A DNA stretch of 45,213 bases from an uncultured Saccharospirillaceae bacterium (GTDB lineage: Bacteria > Pseudomonadota > Gammaproteobacteria > Pseudomonadales > Natronospirillaceae), in the NCBI GenBank assembly GCA_913063165.1, contig CAJXZL010000017.1:1-45213 (forward strand), written 5' to 3'. A program made the translations under genes and the position numbers. This document shows positions 34,610-43,353 of this stretch, one piece after another; positions within the stretch are counted from its first letter, which is position 1, and each line of letters starts with the position of its first letter. The notes under the pieces were generated by a model. That model was not told where the DNA came from, did no database searches, and saw nothing but the letters and a program-made list of their open reading frames with translations.

Positions 34610-34972
34610 TTACTTGGGCTTTTTAGATGTCTTGGGTTTTTTAGATGTCTGGGGCTTGATGGATTGCGCCGCAACCGCTGCGCTGCGCGCCTTCGCTGTC
34701 CACACGGCCATATCGTCGGCTTCTTCTAACACCTGTTCAGGCACCTGATAATAGGGCATAGACGCCATAAATTGTGGCGCGCCAGCGTCCAGAAAGTCGT
34801 TCAGGTTATGGGGGCCGGTGCGCAAGAAGCATTCGTTGTCACGGTTCACAATCGCACAAAACACATCATCGACATAAAACCCGATACAGCCAAACATGCG
34901 CCGTGACGACACGCGGCCGACGCGAGACAATTGTTCGGTGATAAAGGTGATGTATTGCGGTGATGCTGCCAT
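34610..34972 (-). CDS. TfoX N-terminal domain protein
   Basis: A 120-residue protein made of one TfoX/Sxy N-terminal domain: FITEQLSRVGRVSSRRMFGCIGFYVDDVFCAIV is the diagnostic start, followed by FLRTG and MPYYQVPEQVLEEADDM. The C-terminal TfoX domain of the competence regulator is missing, so a competence role cannot be assumed; such single-domain proteins are common and uncharacterised. The last 12 residues are TSKKPK twice, encoded by an 18-base direct repeat. CAGGAG precedes the ATG at 34972. It converges on the dppA-like gene. Confidence 0.85.
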   Translation of the reverse strand: MAASPQYITFITEQLSRVGRVSSRRMFGCIGFYVDDVFCAIVNRDNECFLRTGPHNLNDFLDAGAPQFMASMPYYQVPEQVLEEADDMAVWTAKARSAAVAAQSIKPQTSKKPKTSKKPK

Positions 34973-35080
34973 GACAGACTCCTGATGTTGGCCGACCGAG
35001 ACATTGAAGCAACTATTATGGCGCAACAGGGCAATTATGGCGCAACAGGCAAGGCGTATCCAGCAGCTCTACTCTGGGTG

Positions 35081-35575
35081 CTAGGACAAATCGTCGTCGC
35101 GTTCGTTGCGGTCGAGGGTACCGACATCTAACAGCGGCGCCGCATCAATGTTGTGAGCATCCATCATGTGGGCAATGCGCTGTAGCGACGCAATGATCAT
35201 CGACTGTTCCCATGCCTCTAGGGTATCAAACTGCCGGGTAAATTGGTGCTGCAAAGGGATAGGTGCCGACTTCAATACGGCGATACCGCTGTCAGTGAGC
35301 AAGGCATGTACTTTACGTTTGTCTGTGGTAGACCGCTCGCGGGCAACCAACTGCCGCTTTTCTAAGCGATCGACAATACTGGTGACGGTGGCTTGGCTGA
35401 GGCTCATAAAGGTCGCCAATTCACCAATCGTCATATTGCCCTTGCTCTTAATGGTCTGCATCAGCAGCATTTGTGGCGCAGTGAGGCCGGTGGTTTTCGC
35501 CAGATGCTTCGAATGTAGATCGGTGGCGCGTATCACGCGGCGCAGTGCGACCAGAACTTCTTCAATTTTTTCCAT
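35081..35575 (-). CDS. MarR-family regulator of the CosR/EctR type
   Basis: A 164-residue winged-helix repressor. The N-terminus VALRRVIRATDLHSKHLAKTTGLTAPQMLLMQTI closely recalls CosR of vibrios and EctR1 of methylotrophs, MarR proteins that control compatible-solute genes in response to salt. The DNA-binding part is MTIGELATFMSLSQATVTSIVDRLEKRQLV (recognition helix near residues 60-74) and the wing ERSTTDKRKVHALLT. It is last in the leftward choline/betaine locus, 103 bases after choV, where the TetR-type BetI is usual in other bacteria. Regulation of betB is inferred. Confidence 0.85.
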   Translation of the reverse strand: MEKIEEVLVALRRVIRATDLHSKHLAKTTGLTAPQMLLMQTIKSKGNMTIGELATFMSLSQATVTSIVDRLEKRQLVARERSTTDKRKVHALLTDSGIAVLKSAPIPLQHQFTRQFDTLEAWEQSMIIASLQRIAHMMDAHNIDAAPLLDVGTLDRNERDDDLS

Positions 35576-35634
35576 AAGCTATCCAACCCGTGGTACTTGT
35601 TCAGCATTGATCGGTGGTGTCTGTGGGATATGAA

Positions 35635-35663
35635 CCACTCAGTGAGCAGCGCTCATAGAGTGG
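35635..35663. other. hairpin between choV and the marR gene
   Basis: CCACTC (35635-35640) pairs with GAGTGG (35658-35663), and inside it TGAGC pairs with GCTCA around a 3-base loop, with a 2x2 internal mismatch. It lies 16 bases past the choV stop. There is no T-tract, so a processing or stabilising role is as likely as termination. Confidence 0.4.
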
Positions 35664-35678
35664 CTAACCGACACCGGT

Positions 35679-36854
35679 TTAATCCGCAATAAAGTGTTTT
35701 CCGAGCAGCGCATAATAAAAATTATTGTCTTTTAATACGCCCACAAATTTTCCATCGTCGACAATCAATACCGGCAGTCGGCTTTCATATCGCAGGTTCA
35801 CTGCATCTCTCATATTGACTTCGGGAGACGCCATCGGAAATTCGCCCACCACGGGATCACCCGATACCCAGGCATGACAGGCCAAGACCTTGTCGCCACA
35901 ACCCGCTTGCAGGATGCGTCCGTCCGTATCCAACGTAAGCCAATGGCCTAGCGCTTTATCTAACACCACCCGACCATCAGTCACCGTCAGCTTGTCGACC
36001 GTGGTCATCAAGGTTTTACCGGCCAACACATTGAGGGGGTTGGTGTGGGCAACAAAGTTTTCCACATAGGCATTTTCAGGATTCAGCACAATATCTTCAG
36101 GCTCGCCATGCTGCACGATCTTGGCAGATTCCATGATGCCAATGTGAGACCCGATTTTGAGGGCTTCATCTAGGTCATGGCTCACAAACAGAATGGTCTT
36201 CTTCAGATTGCGCTGTAGCTCGATGAGTTCATCTTGCAGTTGGGCGCGAATGAGCGGATCCAATGCCGAAAAAGGTTCATCCATCAGCAGAATGTCAGTA
36301 TCCATTGCAAACGCACGTGCCAAACCTACGCGCTGCTGCATACCGCCAGACAATTCATCGGGCATAGAGTACGCCCATTCACCTAAACCGACCATTTCGA
36401 GTTTTTCCATGGCCTGCTTGTGACGGGTTTTCTTATCGATGTTCTTCATTTCAAGGCCAAAGGCCACGTTGTCCAACACATTTAACCAAGGCATCAAGGC
36501 AAATTTCTGGAAGACCATCGACACGCGGTTGGTACGCAGGTGGCGCATGGTAGCCGCATCGCAGTTGGCCACATCAATTTCCCGACCATCATCCTGAATC
36601 ATAATGCTGCCACGGGTAATGGGGTTGAGGCCGTTTAGGGTGCGCAGCAGGCTGGATTTACCCGAACCAGACAAACCCATTAATACGCAGATTTCGCCTT
36701 CATGAATGTCCAAGCTGGCATTTTGAACGCCCACCACAGAACCGGTTTTATCGATAATCTCTTGGCGGCTCAGCCCTTGATCCAACAGCGTGAGTGCTTC
36801 TGCGGTATTGTCGCCAAACACCACGTCGAGGTTTTTAATAGAAATCATTTTCAT
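35679..36854 (-). CDS. choV: choline ABC transporter ATP-binding protein
   Basis: The ATPase of a ProV/ChoV-type importer, 391 residues. Walker A is GLSGSGKS (60-67), the signature LSGGMQQR (168-175) and Walker B ILLMDEP (188-194). The start with LDQGLSRQEIIDKTG before the ABC fold and the C-terminal CBS-like part (about 295-391, ending DDGKFVGVLKDNNFYYALL) are typical of the glycine betaine/choline group. It overlaps choW by four bases (ATGA), so the two are translationally coupled. Substrate is assigned from choX and betAB. Confidence 0.92.
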   Translation of the reverse strand: MKMISIKNLDVVFGDNTAEALTLLDQGLSRQEIIDKTGSVVGVQNASLDIHEGEICVLMGLSGSGKSSLLRTLNGLNPITRGSIMIQDDGREIDVANCDAATMRHLRTNRVSMVFQKFALMPWLNVLDNVAFGLEMKNIDKKTRHKQAMEKLEMVGLGEWAYSMPDELSGGMQQRVGLARAFAMDTDILLMDEPFSALDPLIRAQLQDELIELQRNLKKTILFVSHDLDEALKIGSHIGIMESAKIVQHGEPEDIVLNPENAYVENFVAHTNPLNVLAGKTLMTTVDKLTVTDGRVVLDKALGHWLTLDTDGRILQAGCGDKVLACHAWVSGDPVVGEFPMASPEVNMRDAVNLRYESRLPVLIVDDGKFVGVLKDNNFYYALLGKHFIAD

Positions 36855-37699
36855 AGTCGGCTCCCCACACGCTCAGGCTGTTTGCAAAGGCGATCTAGCA
36901 AGATCGCTAATAGCACGATGGCCAAACCGGCTTCAAAGCCCTGTGAGATATTGACCGTGTTTAGGGCGCGCACAACTGGCTTACCCAAGCCATCAGCACC
37001 GACCAACGCGGCAATTACCACCATCGACAATGACAGCATGATGCACTGGGTCACCCCAGCCATGATGCTCGGCATCGCGGCAGGTAACTCGACTTTCAAT
37101 AACAGGTTGCGCTTGCTGGCGCCAAAAGCCTTTCCGGCTTCTAGCAGCTCTTCGGGTACGCTGCTGATACCCAACGCCGTCAATCGGATCGGCGCGGCAA
37201 TGGCAAAAATAATGGTAGAGATCAGCCCCGGCACAACGCCTAGGCCAAACAGAATAAGGGTTGGAATCAGATACACAAAGGTTGGAATGGTTTGCATCAA
37301 ATCCATAATAGGGCGAATGCCCGCATGAAAGCGTGGGTGGTGTGCGGCCACAATACCAATGGGAATACCGATGACAATCGACAAAAAGGTCGCCATGAGC
37401 ACGAGCACCAGTGTCTCGATCATCTCTACCCAGTAGCCAAGGTTCGCAATGACCAACAGCGCGACAACCGAAAAAATAACCAAGCCCCACGATCGGTGAA
37501 GCCACCATGCAATGGCTGCCACCATGGCAGTAAAGGCAAGGGGAGGAAAAAACTGCAACACGCCTGTCATCCCCAAAATCAACCATTCTAGCGAGATGGC
37601 GATGGCGTCAAAAAAGCCAGAAGCATTGCCAACGAGCCAATCAACGAATGCTTCCATCCATTCACCGAGTGGGATCTTGTGGTCTGTAATCCAATTCAT
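36851..37699 (-). CDS. choW: choline ABC transporter permease
   Basis: A 282-residue inner-membrane permease of the ProW/ChoW type, about seven transmembrane helices. The binding-protein-dependent transport signature loop is GISSVPEELLEAGKAFGASKRNLLLKVELPAAMPSIMAGV (coupling helix, roughly residues 180-220). The N-terminal part before the first helix (IPLGEWMEAFVDWLV) matches ProW-like proteins without the long N-terminal tail of E. coli ProW. It follows choX after a terminator-like hairpin and overlaps choV by four bases. Confidence 0.93.
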   Translation of the reverse strand: MNWITDHKIPLGEWMEAFVDWLVGNASGFFDAIAISLEWLILGMTGVLQFFPPLAFTAMVAAIAWWLHRSWGLVIFSVVALLVIANLGYWVEMIETLVLVLMATFLSIVIGIPIGIVAAHHPRFHAGIRPIMDLMQTIPTFVYLIPTLILFGLGVVPGLISTIIFAIAAPIRLTALGISSVPEELLEAGKAFGASKRNLLLKVELPAAMPSIMAGVTQCIMLSLSMVVIAALVGADGLGKPVVRALNTVNISQGFEAGLAIVLLAILLDRLCKQPERVGSRL

Positions 37700-37759
37700 A
37701 TTTTGTTACCTGGTGTCATAAACAGGTTGCCCTGCTGACGGGTTAAAAAAAGGTCTAGC

Positions 37760-37789
37760 AAAAAAACACGACCGGCCAATGCCGGTCGT
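37760..37789 (-). terminator. terminator or attenuator between choX and choW
   Basis: A perfect 9-bp stem, ACGACCGGC (37768-37776) with GCCGGTCGT (37781-37789), has a 4-base loop and is followed on the minus strand by GTTTTTTT. It lies 16 bases past the choX stop and 60 bases before choW in the same direction. Confidence 0.87.
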
Positions 37790-37805
37790 ATATGTACCGT
37801 CGAGA

Positions 37806-38753
37806 TTAGATGTTCAGGTATTGCTTCACTGCTGCAAGGCCAGGCTTGCCGTCGATGGTAGTCACACCTTCAAGCCACTTGTCCAATACCGCAGGATTGG
37901 CTTTGAGCCATTCAGTTGCCGCAACCTTTGGCTTTTTGCCTTCATCAAGAATGGCAGCCATCACTTCATTTTCAGAAGCCAGTGTGAACGACAAGTTGCT
38001 CAACAACTTACCCATGTTCGGGCATTCGGTTGCATAGTTAGCACGGGTGTTGGTATAGACCGTTGCGCCACCCAAGTTAGGACCAAACCAATCGTCGCCA
38101 CCTTCAAGATACGCAATGTCAAAGTTGCTGTTCATTGGGTGCGGCTCCCATCCTAGGAAAACCACCCAGTTGTTACGACGCTCTGCACGCTGTACTTCAG
38201 ACAACATGCCCGCTTCAGAAGACTCAACCAATTTGAAGCCCTGCAAGCCGAACGCATCTTGGTCGATCATGTCTTGAATCAAACGGTTGCCGTCGTTACC
38301 AGGCTCGATACCAAAGATTTTGTTCTTCAACTCGCTCTTGAACTTGGCGATGTCAGCAAAGGTCTTAAGACCACCGTCATAGGCTGCTTGGTTAACGGCC
38401 AAGGTGTATTTAGCACCTTCAAGGTTGGCGCGTAGGGTGTCGACCGTGCCGGCTTCGCGGTAGGTGGCGATATCGCCTTCCATGGTTGGCATCCAGTTAC
38501 CCAAAAATACATCCAAGTCGCCAGAAGCCAAAGAGGTGTAAGTTACAGGGACAGACAATAGCTGCGTCTTAGGCGTGTAACCCAAGCCTTGTACCAACTC
38601 GCTTGTGATAGCGGTAGTTGATGTGATATCCGTCCAACCAACGTCAGAAAAACGCACGGTACTGCAGTTTTGAGCAGCCATAGTGCCCATTGACAGGGTG
38701 GCGGTTAGGGCAATCGCTGCCGGCTTTAGGGCTTTCTTAACATTAAACAACAT
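37806..38753 (-). CDS. choX: choline-binding protein of the ABC transporter
   Basis: A periplasmic solute receptor of 315 residues with a signal peptide ending at about MAAQ (28). The aromatic choline box is visible as Trp40 (DVGWTD), Trp87 (LGNWMPT), Tyr116 (AKYTLAV) and Trp202 (FLGWEPHPMN), with Asp42; each is exactly three residues lower than the ligands I recall for Sinorhizobium ChoX (Trp43, Trp90, Tyr119, Trp205, Asp45). Cys30 and Cys244 could form a disulfide. Choline rather than betaine binding is therefore well supported. It lies 108 bases after betA. Confidence 0.93.
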   Translation of the reverse strand: MLFNVKKALKPAAIALTATLSMGTMAAQNCSTVRFSDVGWTDITSTTAITSELVQGLGYTPKTQLLSVPVTYTSLASGDLDVFLGNWMPTMEGDIATYREAGTVDTLRANLEGAKYTLAVNQAAYDGGLKTFADIAKFKSELKNKIFGIEPGNDGNRLIQDMIDQDAFGLQGFKLVESSEAGMLSEVQRAERRNNWVVFLGWEPHPMNSNFDIAYLEGGDDWFGPNLGGATVYTNTRANYATECPNMGKLLSNLSFTLASENEVMAAILDEGKKPKVAATEWLKANPAVLDKWLEGVTTIDGKPGLAAVKQYLNI

Positions 38754-38829
38754 GTTTTGTTCCTTGTTTTACTGCAAAAAATCGCAGGTTAATGACGGCA
38801 AACCAACTGGGGGTAGCCCGTCCCTACGT

Positions 38830-38848
38830 GAGATGGCGATTCCATCTC
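38830..38848. other. hairpin between betA and choX
   Basis: GAGATGG (38830-38836) pairs with CCATCTC (38842-38848) around a 5-base loop, 13 bases before the betA stop's far side in the 108-base betA-choX gap. No T-tract follows. It may mark an mRNA processing site. Confidence 0.35.
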
Positions 38849-38861
38849 CGATATCGATCAG

Positions 38862-40541
38862 CTAGCGCTGACTGTGTTCAAAATCGGGTGCAATCCACAC
38901 GGGTGCGTTTACTGACGCCAGTGCGGGTTTGTTCAAAATCATATCGGCTGCTTTTTCAGCCACCATGATGGTCGGGCCGTTTAGGTTGCCGTTGGTAATC
39001 GAGGGGAAAATCGAGGAATCCACCACGCGCAACCGTTCGACGCCACGTACACGACACTGGCTGTCAACCACGGCCATCGGGTCGTCGTCGCTGCCCATTT
39101 TGCAAGAGCAGGACGGGTGATAGGCGCTTTCGACATTCTGTCTGACCCAAGCATCGATCTGCTCGTCAGTCTGCACCTCCGCGCCCGGCTGAATTTCACC
39201 ATCGGCATAGGAGGCCAAGGCGGGTTGGCTCATAATTTCACGGGTCAGACGAATGCAGTTCCGCCAATCTTGAACGTCTTGCGGATCGGTCAAATAGTTA
39301 AACTGAATCTTTGGTGACAGGGTGGCGTCATCGCTGACAATGTGTACGCTGCCGCGACTCTGAGGTTTGTTAGGGCCGACATGCACCTGATAACCATGAC
39401 CCTTGACTGCCGCATTGCCGTCATAACGCATGGCTGCTGGTAAAAAGTGAAATTGAATGTCTGGCCATTTCAGCCCAGCACGTGACCGAATAAAGGCACA
39501 GGATTCAAAATGGTTGCTGGCGCCGAGTCCATCACGCAAGAGCACCCAACGGGCACCAATCAAGCCCATGCTAAACAGGTTGAGCTTGGAGTTGAGGGTG
39601 ATGGGTTGCTGGCATTTGTACTGGAAATACACTTCCAAGTGGTCTTGCAGGTTTTCGCCCACGCCCGGCAAATCTTTCACCACCGGCACGCCGGCCTGTG
39701 CGAGAACATCAGCAGCACCGATACCCGACAGTTCTAACAGTTGTGGCGATCCGATCGAACCCGCCGCAGAAATGACTTCTTTATTGGCCAATGCGGTCAG
39801 GGTCTTGCCTTTGCGTTCATAAACAACACCGGTAGCGACAACCTGATCACCGCTGTGGGTTGTCATAATCTTTCGGGTCAGCACCTGCGTGATAACCGTC
39901 AAATTGGGGCGCTTCATGGCGCGACGCAAATACGCATTGGACGTCGAGCTGCGCACACCATTTTTAACCGTCATGTGCATGGGGCCAAAACCCTCTTGGC
40001 GGTAACCATTGTAATCGCTGGTTTCGCCATAGCCTGCATCTTTACCGGCATCAATGAAGGCTTGATACAACGGGTTCATACGCATGCCATTGCCATTGCA
40101 GGTGCCGACAGGTCCGTCACCACCCCGGTAAGCATCTGCGCCCTGTTCCCAGGTTTCTGCACGCTTGAAATAGGGCAGGCAGTGTTGGTAATCCCACCCG
40201 GTTGCGCCCAGTTCCGCCCACTGGTCAAAATCGCAGGCGTGGCCGCGCACATACACCATGCCATTAATGGATGACGAGCCACCGAGGGTTTTACCACGGG
40301 GCGTGTGCAACGAGCGGTTGTCGATACCCGGCTCTGGCTCAGAGTGAAACTGCCAGCACAGCCGCTCAGTATTCATCGGATAGGACAATGCGGTGGGCAT
40401 TTGAATAAATATACTGCGGTCGCTGCCACCGGCTTCAAGCACCAATACAGAATGTTCGCCACTCTCAGTCAGGCGATCAGCCAACACGCAGCCTGCAGAG
40501 CCGGCGCCGACAATAATGTAATCGTAAGATTGTTCAGTCAT
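38862..40541 (-). CDS. betA: choline dehydrogenase
   Basis: An FAD-dependent GMC oxidoreductase of 559 residues, membrane-associated, oxidising choline to betaine aldehyde. [21 protein letters not shown] at the start is the FAD-binding fold; [23 protein letters not shown] and the later [17 protein letters not shown] are the two GMC signatures. The end region HPSCSCKMG holds the active-site His. Length agrees with BetA (about 556). I start at the ATG at 40541, since upstream codons overlap betB. It lies 13 bases after betB in the same transcript. Confidence 0.95.
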   Translation of the reverse strand: MTEQSYDYIIVGAGSAGCVLADRLTESGEHSVLVLEAGGSDRSIFIQMPTALSYPMNTERLCWQFHSEPEPGIDNRSLHTPRGKTLGGSSSINGMVYVRGHACDFDQWAELGATGWDYQHCLPYFKRAETWEQGADAYRGGDGPVGTCNGNGMRMNPLYQAFIDAGKDAGYGETSDYNGYRQEGFGPMHMTVKNGVRSSTSNAYLRRAMKRPNLTVITQVLTRKIMTTHSGDQVVATGVVYERKGKTLTALANKEVISAAGSIGSPQLLELSGIGAADVLAQAGVPVVKDLPGVGENLQDHLEVYFQYKCQQPITLNSKLNLFSMGLIGARWVLLRDGLGASNHFESCAFIRSRAGLKWPDIQFHFLPAAMRYDGNAAVKGHGYQVHVGPNKPQSRGSVHIVSDDATLSPKIQFNYLTDPQDVQDWRNCIRLTREIMSQPALASYADGEIQPGAEVQTDEQIDAWVRQNVESAYHPSCSCKMGSDDDPMAVVDSQCRVRGVERLRVVDSSIFPSITNGNLNGPTIMVAEKAADMILNKPALASVNAPVWIAPDFEHSQR

Positions 40542-40554
40542 GTAAGGCCGCTTC

Positions 40555-42012
40555 TCAGTAAGGACGTTCGAGTTCGCCGGTTTCAACAAACACGCTTTTA
40601 ATTTGGGTGAAGTGCTTTAGGGTTTCGACGCCATTTTCACGACCAATGCCCGACTGCTTATAACCACCCACTGGCATTTCTGCAGGGGAGCTGCCCCAGG
40701 TATTAATCCAACAAATACCGGCTTCTAGTTGGTTAATCACGCGGCTGGCGCGGCTTAAATCTTGGGTGAACACCCCAGCAGCCAAGCCATAGTGAGTGTC
40801 ATTGGCGCGACGAATAACTTCGGCTTCATCGGTAAATGTCAACACCGACATCACGGGGCCAAAAATCTCATCCCGTACCTGTGGCATGTTGTCGTCGCAG
40901 TTGATAAAGACCGTAGGCTGAACAAAGGCACCCTTGTCCAGACCGTTCTCGGTCACGCGCTTGCCACCACATAACAGGGTCGCACCGGCATCAATACCGG
41001 CTTGGATATAACCCATTACCTTGTTGAGGTGCTGCTCAGAAATCAACGCGCCCACTTGGGTATCGGGGTGGGTTGGATCGCCAATAATCATGGCCTGAGT
41101 GCGCTGTTTCAACTCGGCAATAAAATCTTCGTACAGGTCCTCATGCACAAATACTCGGGTGCCGTTGGTGCACACTTCGCCTTGGGTGTAGAAGTTAGCC
41201 AACATGGCGCCCGATACGGCACGATCAACAGGCGTGTCGGGGAATATAATCAGCGGTGATTTACCACCCAGTTCCATGGTCACTTGTTTGAGGGTAGCGG
41301 CTGAATCGGCCATTACTTTTTTGCCCGTACCGCATTCACCCGTAAATGACACCTTGGCAATGGCGGGATGCGCGGTGAGCATTTGCCCAGCGCGATAATC
41401 GCCCTGAATAACGTTGAACACACCATCGGGTAATCCGGCTTGGGTGAAGATTTCAGCCAGCTTTACCGCGGTTAACGGTGTTTCTTCCGACGGTTTGAAA
41501 ATCATCGCGTTGCCAGCCGCCAGCGCAGGTCCCGCTTTCCAACAGGCAATCTGAATCGGATAGTTCCAAGCACCAATGCCAGCGCAAATGCCCAATGGCT
41601 CGCGGCGGGTATAAAAATAATTGTTGTCACTCAACTGCTGATAATCACCCTGAATCTTATCGGCCAGACCGGCGTAGTACGCTATGACATCAGCACCGGT
41701 TTGGATATCCACCACCGAGGCTTCTTGAATCGGCTTGCCAGTGTCTTGCACTTCCAACAGGGCCAACACATCGTTATTTTCTCTAAGAAGATCGGCAGCG
41801 CGCTGTAAAATCCGTCCCCGCTCCACGGCTGGCATAGCCGCCCACACCGCTTGACCCCGTTGGGCTGACTCGACCGCGTGCGCCATCGCTGCAGCATCGG
41901 CCTGTGCAATGGTTGCCAAAGGTTCTCCGGTTGCTGGATTCGTCGTTACAAAGGTTTCAGTCGGTGTTGTTTGGTAATAACGACCGTTTATATAGTGTTG
42001 AATCAGTGTCAT
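40555..42012 (-). CDS. betB: betaine aldehyde dehydrogenase
   Basis: A cytosolic NAD-dependent aldehyde dehydrogenase of 485 residues that makes glycine betaine. Catalytic residues are Glu247 in TMELGGKS and Cys281 in [26 protein letters not shown] (about 148-164) and KPSEETPL bind the cofactor. The [11 protein letters not shown] and [21 protein letters not shown] blocks are typical of BetB. It is the first gene of the leftward locus. Its leader is about 200 bases from the candidate promoter at 42221-42249; a hairpin (CGGTTG at 42048 with CAACCG at 42064) lies near the start. Confidence 0.96.
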   Translation of the reverse strand: MTLIQHYINGRYYQTTPTETFVTTNPATGEPLATIAQADAAAMAHAVESAQRGQAVWAAMPAVERGRILQRAADLLRENNDVLALLEVQDTGKPIQEASVVDIQTGADVIAYYAGLADKIQGDYQQLSDNNYFYTRREPLGICAGIGAWNYPIQIACWKAGPALAAGNAMIFKPSEETPLTAVKLAEIFTQAGLPDGVFNVIQGDYRAGQMLTAHPAIAKVSFTGECGTGKKVMADSAATLKQVTMELGGKSPLIIFPDTPVDRAVSGAMLANFYTQGEVCTNGTRVFVHEDLYEDFIAELKQRTQAMIIGDPTHPDTQVGALISEQHLNKVMGYIQAGIDAGATLLCGGKRVTENGLDKGAFVQPTVFINCDDNMPQVRDEIFGPVMSVLTFTDEAEVIRRANDTHYGLAAGVFTQDLSRASRVINQLEAGICWINTWGSSPAEMPVGGYKQSGIGRENGVETLKHFTQIKSVFVETGELERPY

Positions 42013-42340
42013 TGGTTCGCTGTCGTCCTATAAAAATGAATGCACAACGGTTGGGAAATGCCACAACCGGTCTTCGAATGGATGTCTTTGTGATGAGAGT
42101 CTTAGGAAATACGTGGCTTATGAGCCCGTTGTTTGCAGTATCCTGTTGCTGTCGCTCCCTGATAATGCGCCGTAAAGTACCAAAAATCGGGTTTTTTCAC
42201 AAGGCAAGTCCATCGTACACTAAATAGTTTTCAGGCAGGCGACTGTAAATAACGCACAAAATTTGCCGATTTTTGGTCGATATCCCCGATTGAAACATAA
42301 AAATTACTTAGACTTGAATGGAATTGCGGGGCGCTAAAAA
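42013..42340. other. betB leader and promoter region
   Basis: This stretch of the 564 bases between betB and the second lysE gene holds no supported gene. It contains a hairpin near the betB start (42048-42069), the candidate promoter and operator (42209-42249), and an AT-rich flank up to the 10-bp array that begins at 42341. Confidence 0.55.
42209..42249 (-). promoter_or_regulatory. candidate betB promoter with EctR-like operator
   Basis: On the minus strand TTTACA (42244-42249) and TATTTA (42221-42226) are 17 bases apart. The -10 begins the word TATTTAGT-GT-ACGATGGA (42209-42226). Its left half and spacer equal the site I recall for EctR1 of Methylomicrobium (TATTTAGT-GT-ACTATATA), which also overlaps a -10. 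The right half matches that site poorly. ACTA-AA-TAGT (42219-42228) is a shorter perfect inverted repeat in the same place. Confidence 0.5.
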
Positions 42341-42510
42341 CGGGCAGATAAAAGCAGGGATAGGCAGAGAAGGGCAGATAAAGGCAGATAAAAGCAGGGA
42401 AAAGCAGGGAAAAGCAGGGAAAAGCAGGGAAAGGCAGGGAAAAGCAGGGAAAGGCAGGGAAAAGCAGGGAAAGGCAGGGAAAAGCAGGGAAAAGCAGATA
42501 AAAGCAGAGC
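42341..42510. repeat. 10-bp tandem array, about 17 units
   Basis: Successive 10-base units follow AARGCAGRKA; the best conserved run (42391-42490) alternates AAAGCAGGGA and AAGGCAGGGA, with GATA- or GAGA-ending variants at both edges. The period keeps A3-A4 tracts one helical turn apart. On the minus strand the units read TCCCTGCTTT, rich in C and U and poor in G. Because 30 is a multiple of three, all frames stay open and give spurious low-complexity ORFs. It lies 67 bases past the lysE stop and about 100 bases upstream of the betB promoter. Confidence 0.95.
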
Positions 42511-42520
42511 AAGACAAAAT

Positions 42521-42554
42521 AACAGAGCAAGGCAAATAACAGAGCAAGGCAAAT
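42521..42554. repeat. 17-bp direct repeat, two copies
   Basis: AACAGAGCAAGGCAAAT occurs twice without a gap (42521-42537 and 42538-42554), followed by a third start (AAC). It lies between the lysE stop and the 10-bp array and shares its GAGCAAGGCA-like composition. Confidence 0.9.
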
Positions 42555-42576
42555 AACAAAAAAGTAACTGCGGTGA

Positions 42577-43179
42577 CTACCAAATAAAGATCAAGCAAGC
42601 AGCGGTCAACAACCCCATGGCATAGTTGAAACGGGTGCGGGCAGCCCCCGATGACAACAGCCGCCCCATCAGTGTGCCAAAGCCAGCCCACAAAGAAATG
42701 CAGTGAAAACCGACCACAGAAAACAAAGCGACAATGCCCAACACCGAGGGCCAAAACAAATCTCCGGCCAAGCTAAATGAGCCAATCAAGGTGATGGTCA
42801 TCATCCATGCTTTAGGATTCACAAACTGAAACAACACCGCTGCGCCAAAGGTCATGGGTTGTGCGCGGCTTGCCGTGGCAATGGTCGTGTCGCCTGCCGT
42901 GCCAATTTTCCACGCCAAATACAGCAAATACAGGCTGCCGATGACTTTCAAGGTGGTCTGCACCCAAGGAAAGGTTACAAAAACCGCGCCCAAACCGCCG
43001 GCCACCAATAAGGCTTGCAGCGCCACACCCATCACAATACCCAAGACATGCGGAATTGAACGCCAATAGCCAAAATTTGCGCCAGAAGCCGCCATCATGG
43101 CGTTATTGGGTCCGGGTGTGCCCGTCGTGGCTATTGCAAATAGCAGCACTGACAGCCATACATCTATCGTCATACACAT
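42577..43179 (-). CDS. LysE-family exporter
   Basis: A 200-residue inner-membrane exporter of the LysE/RhtB superfamily with about six transmembrane helices. ATTGTPGPNNAMMAASGANFGYWRSIPHVLG near the N-terminus is the family signature, and FQFVNPKAWMMTITLIGSF the second block. It is of the subgroup with PGPNN and a conserved GxNxG, different from the copy at 1719-2336. Two ATG codons six bases apart start it; the choice is open. No terminator hairpin follows; the C/U-rich repeat does. Substrate is unknown. Confidence 0.87.
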   Translation of the reverse strand: MCMTIDVWLSVLLFAIATTGTPGPNNAMMAASGANFGYWRSIPHVLGIVMGVALQALLVAGGLGAVFVTFPWVQTTLKVIGSLYLLYLAWKIGTAGDTTIATASRAQPMTFGAAVLFQFVNPKAWMMTITLIGSFSLAGDLFWPSVLGIVALFSVVGFHCISLWAGFGTLMGRLLSSGAARTRFNYAMGLLTAACLIFIW

Positions 43180-43353
43180 TGCTCATATTCAGAGGGGTAA
43201 CAACAGCGCGTTATCCTAAACGGTTGGTTTGGTGCTGGCTATCAGTTCGTTTCCAAACGTGCGTCATATTACCCCTGTGTGTTGCTCAGGAATTTAGGTA
43301 GCAGGAACACGGCTCGCAGGTTATGTTTATAACACCCATAGTCGAGGTTTATT

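Noticed and set aside
34610-34972. TfoX protein as competence regulator
   Set aside because: Only the N-terminal domain is present and no competence genes are in the window.
42341-42510. The array as a CRISPR
   Set aside because: Units are 10 bases with no unique spacers and no cas genes nearby.
42231-42754. Several overlapping ORFs on both strands with strings such as LLFPAFPCFSL or GKSREKQGKAG
   Set aside because: They are translations of the 10-bp array, which stays open in all frames because three units make 30 bases.
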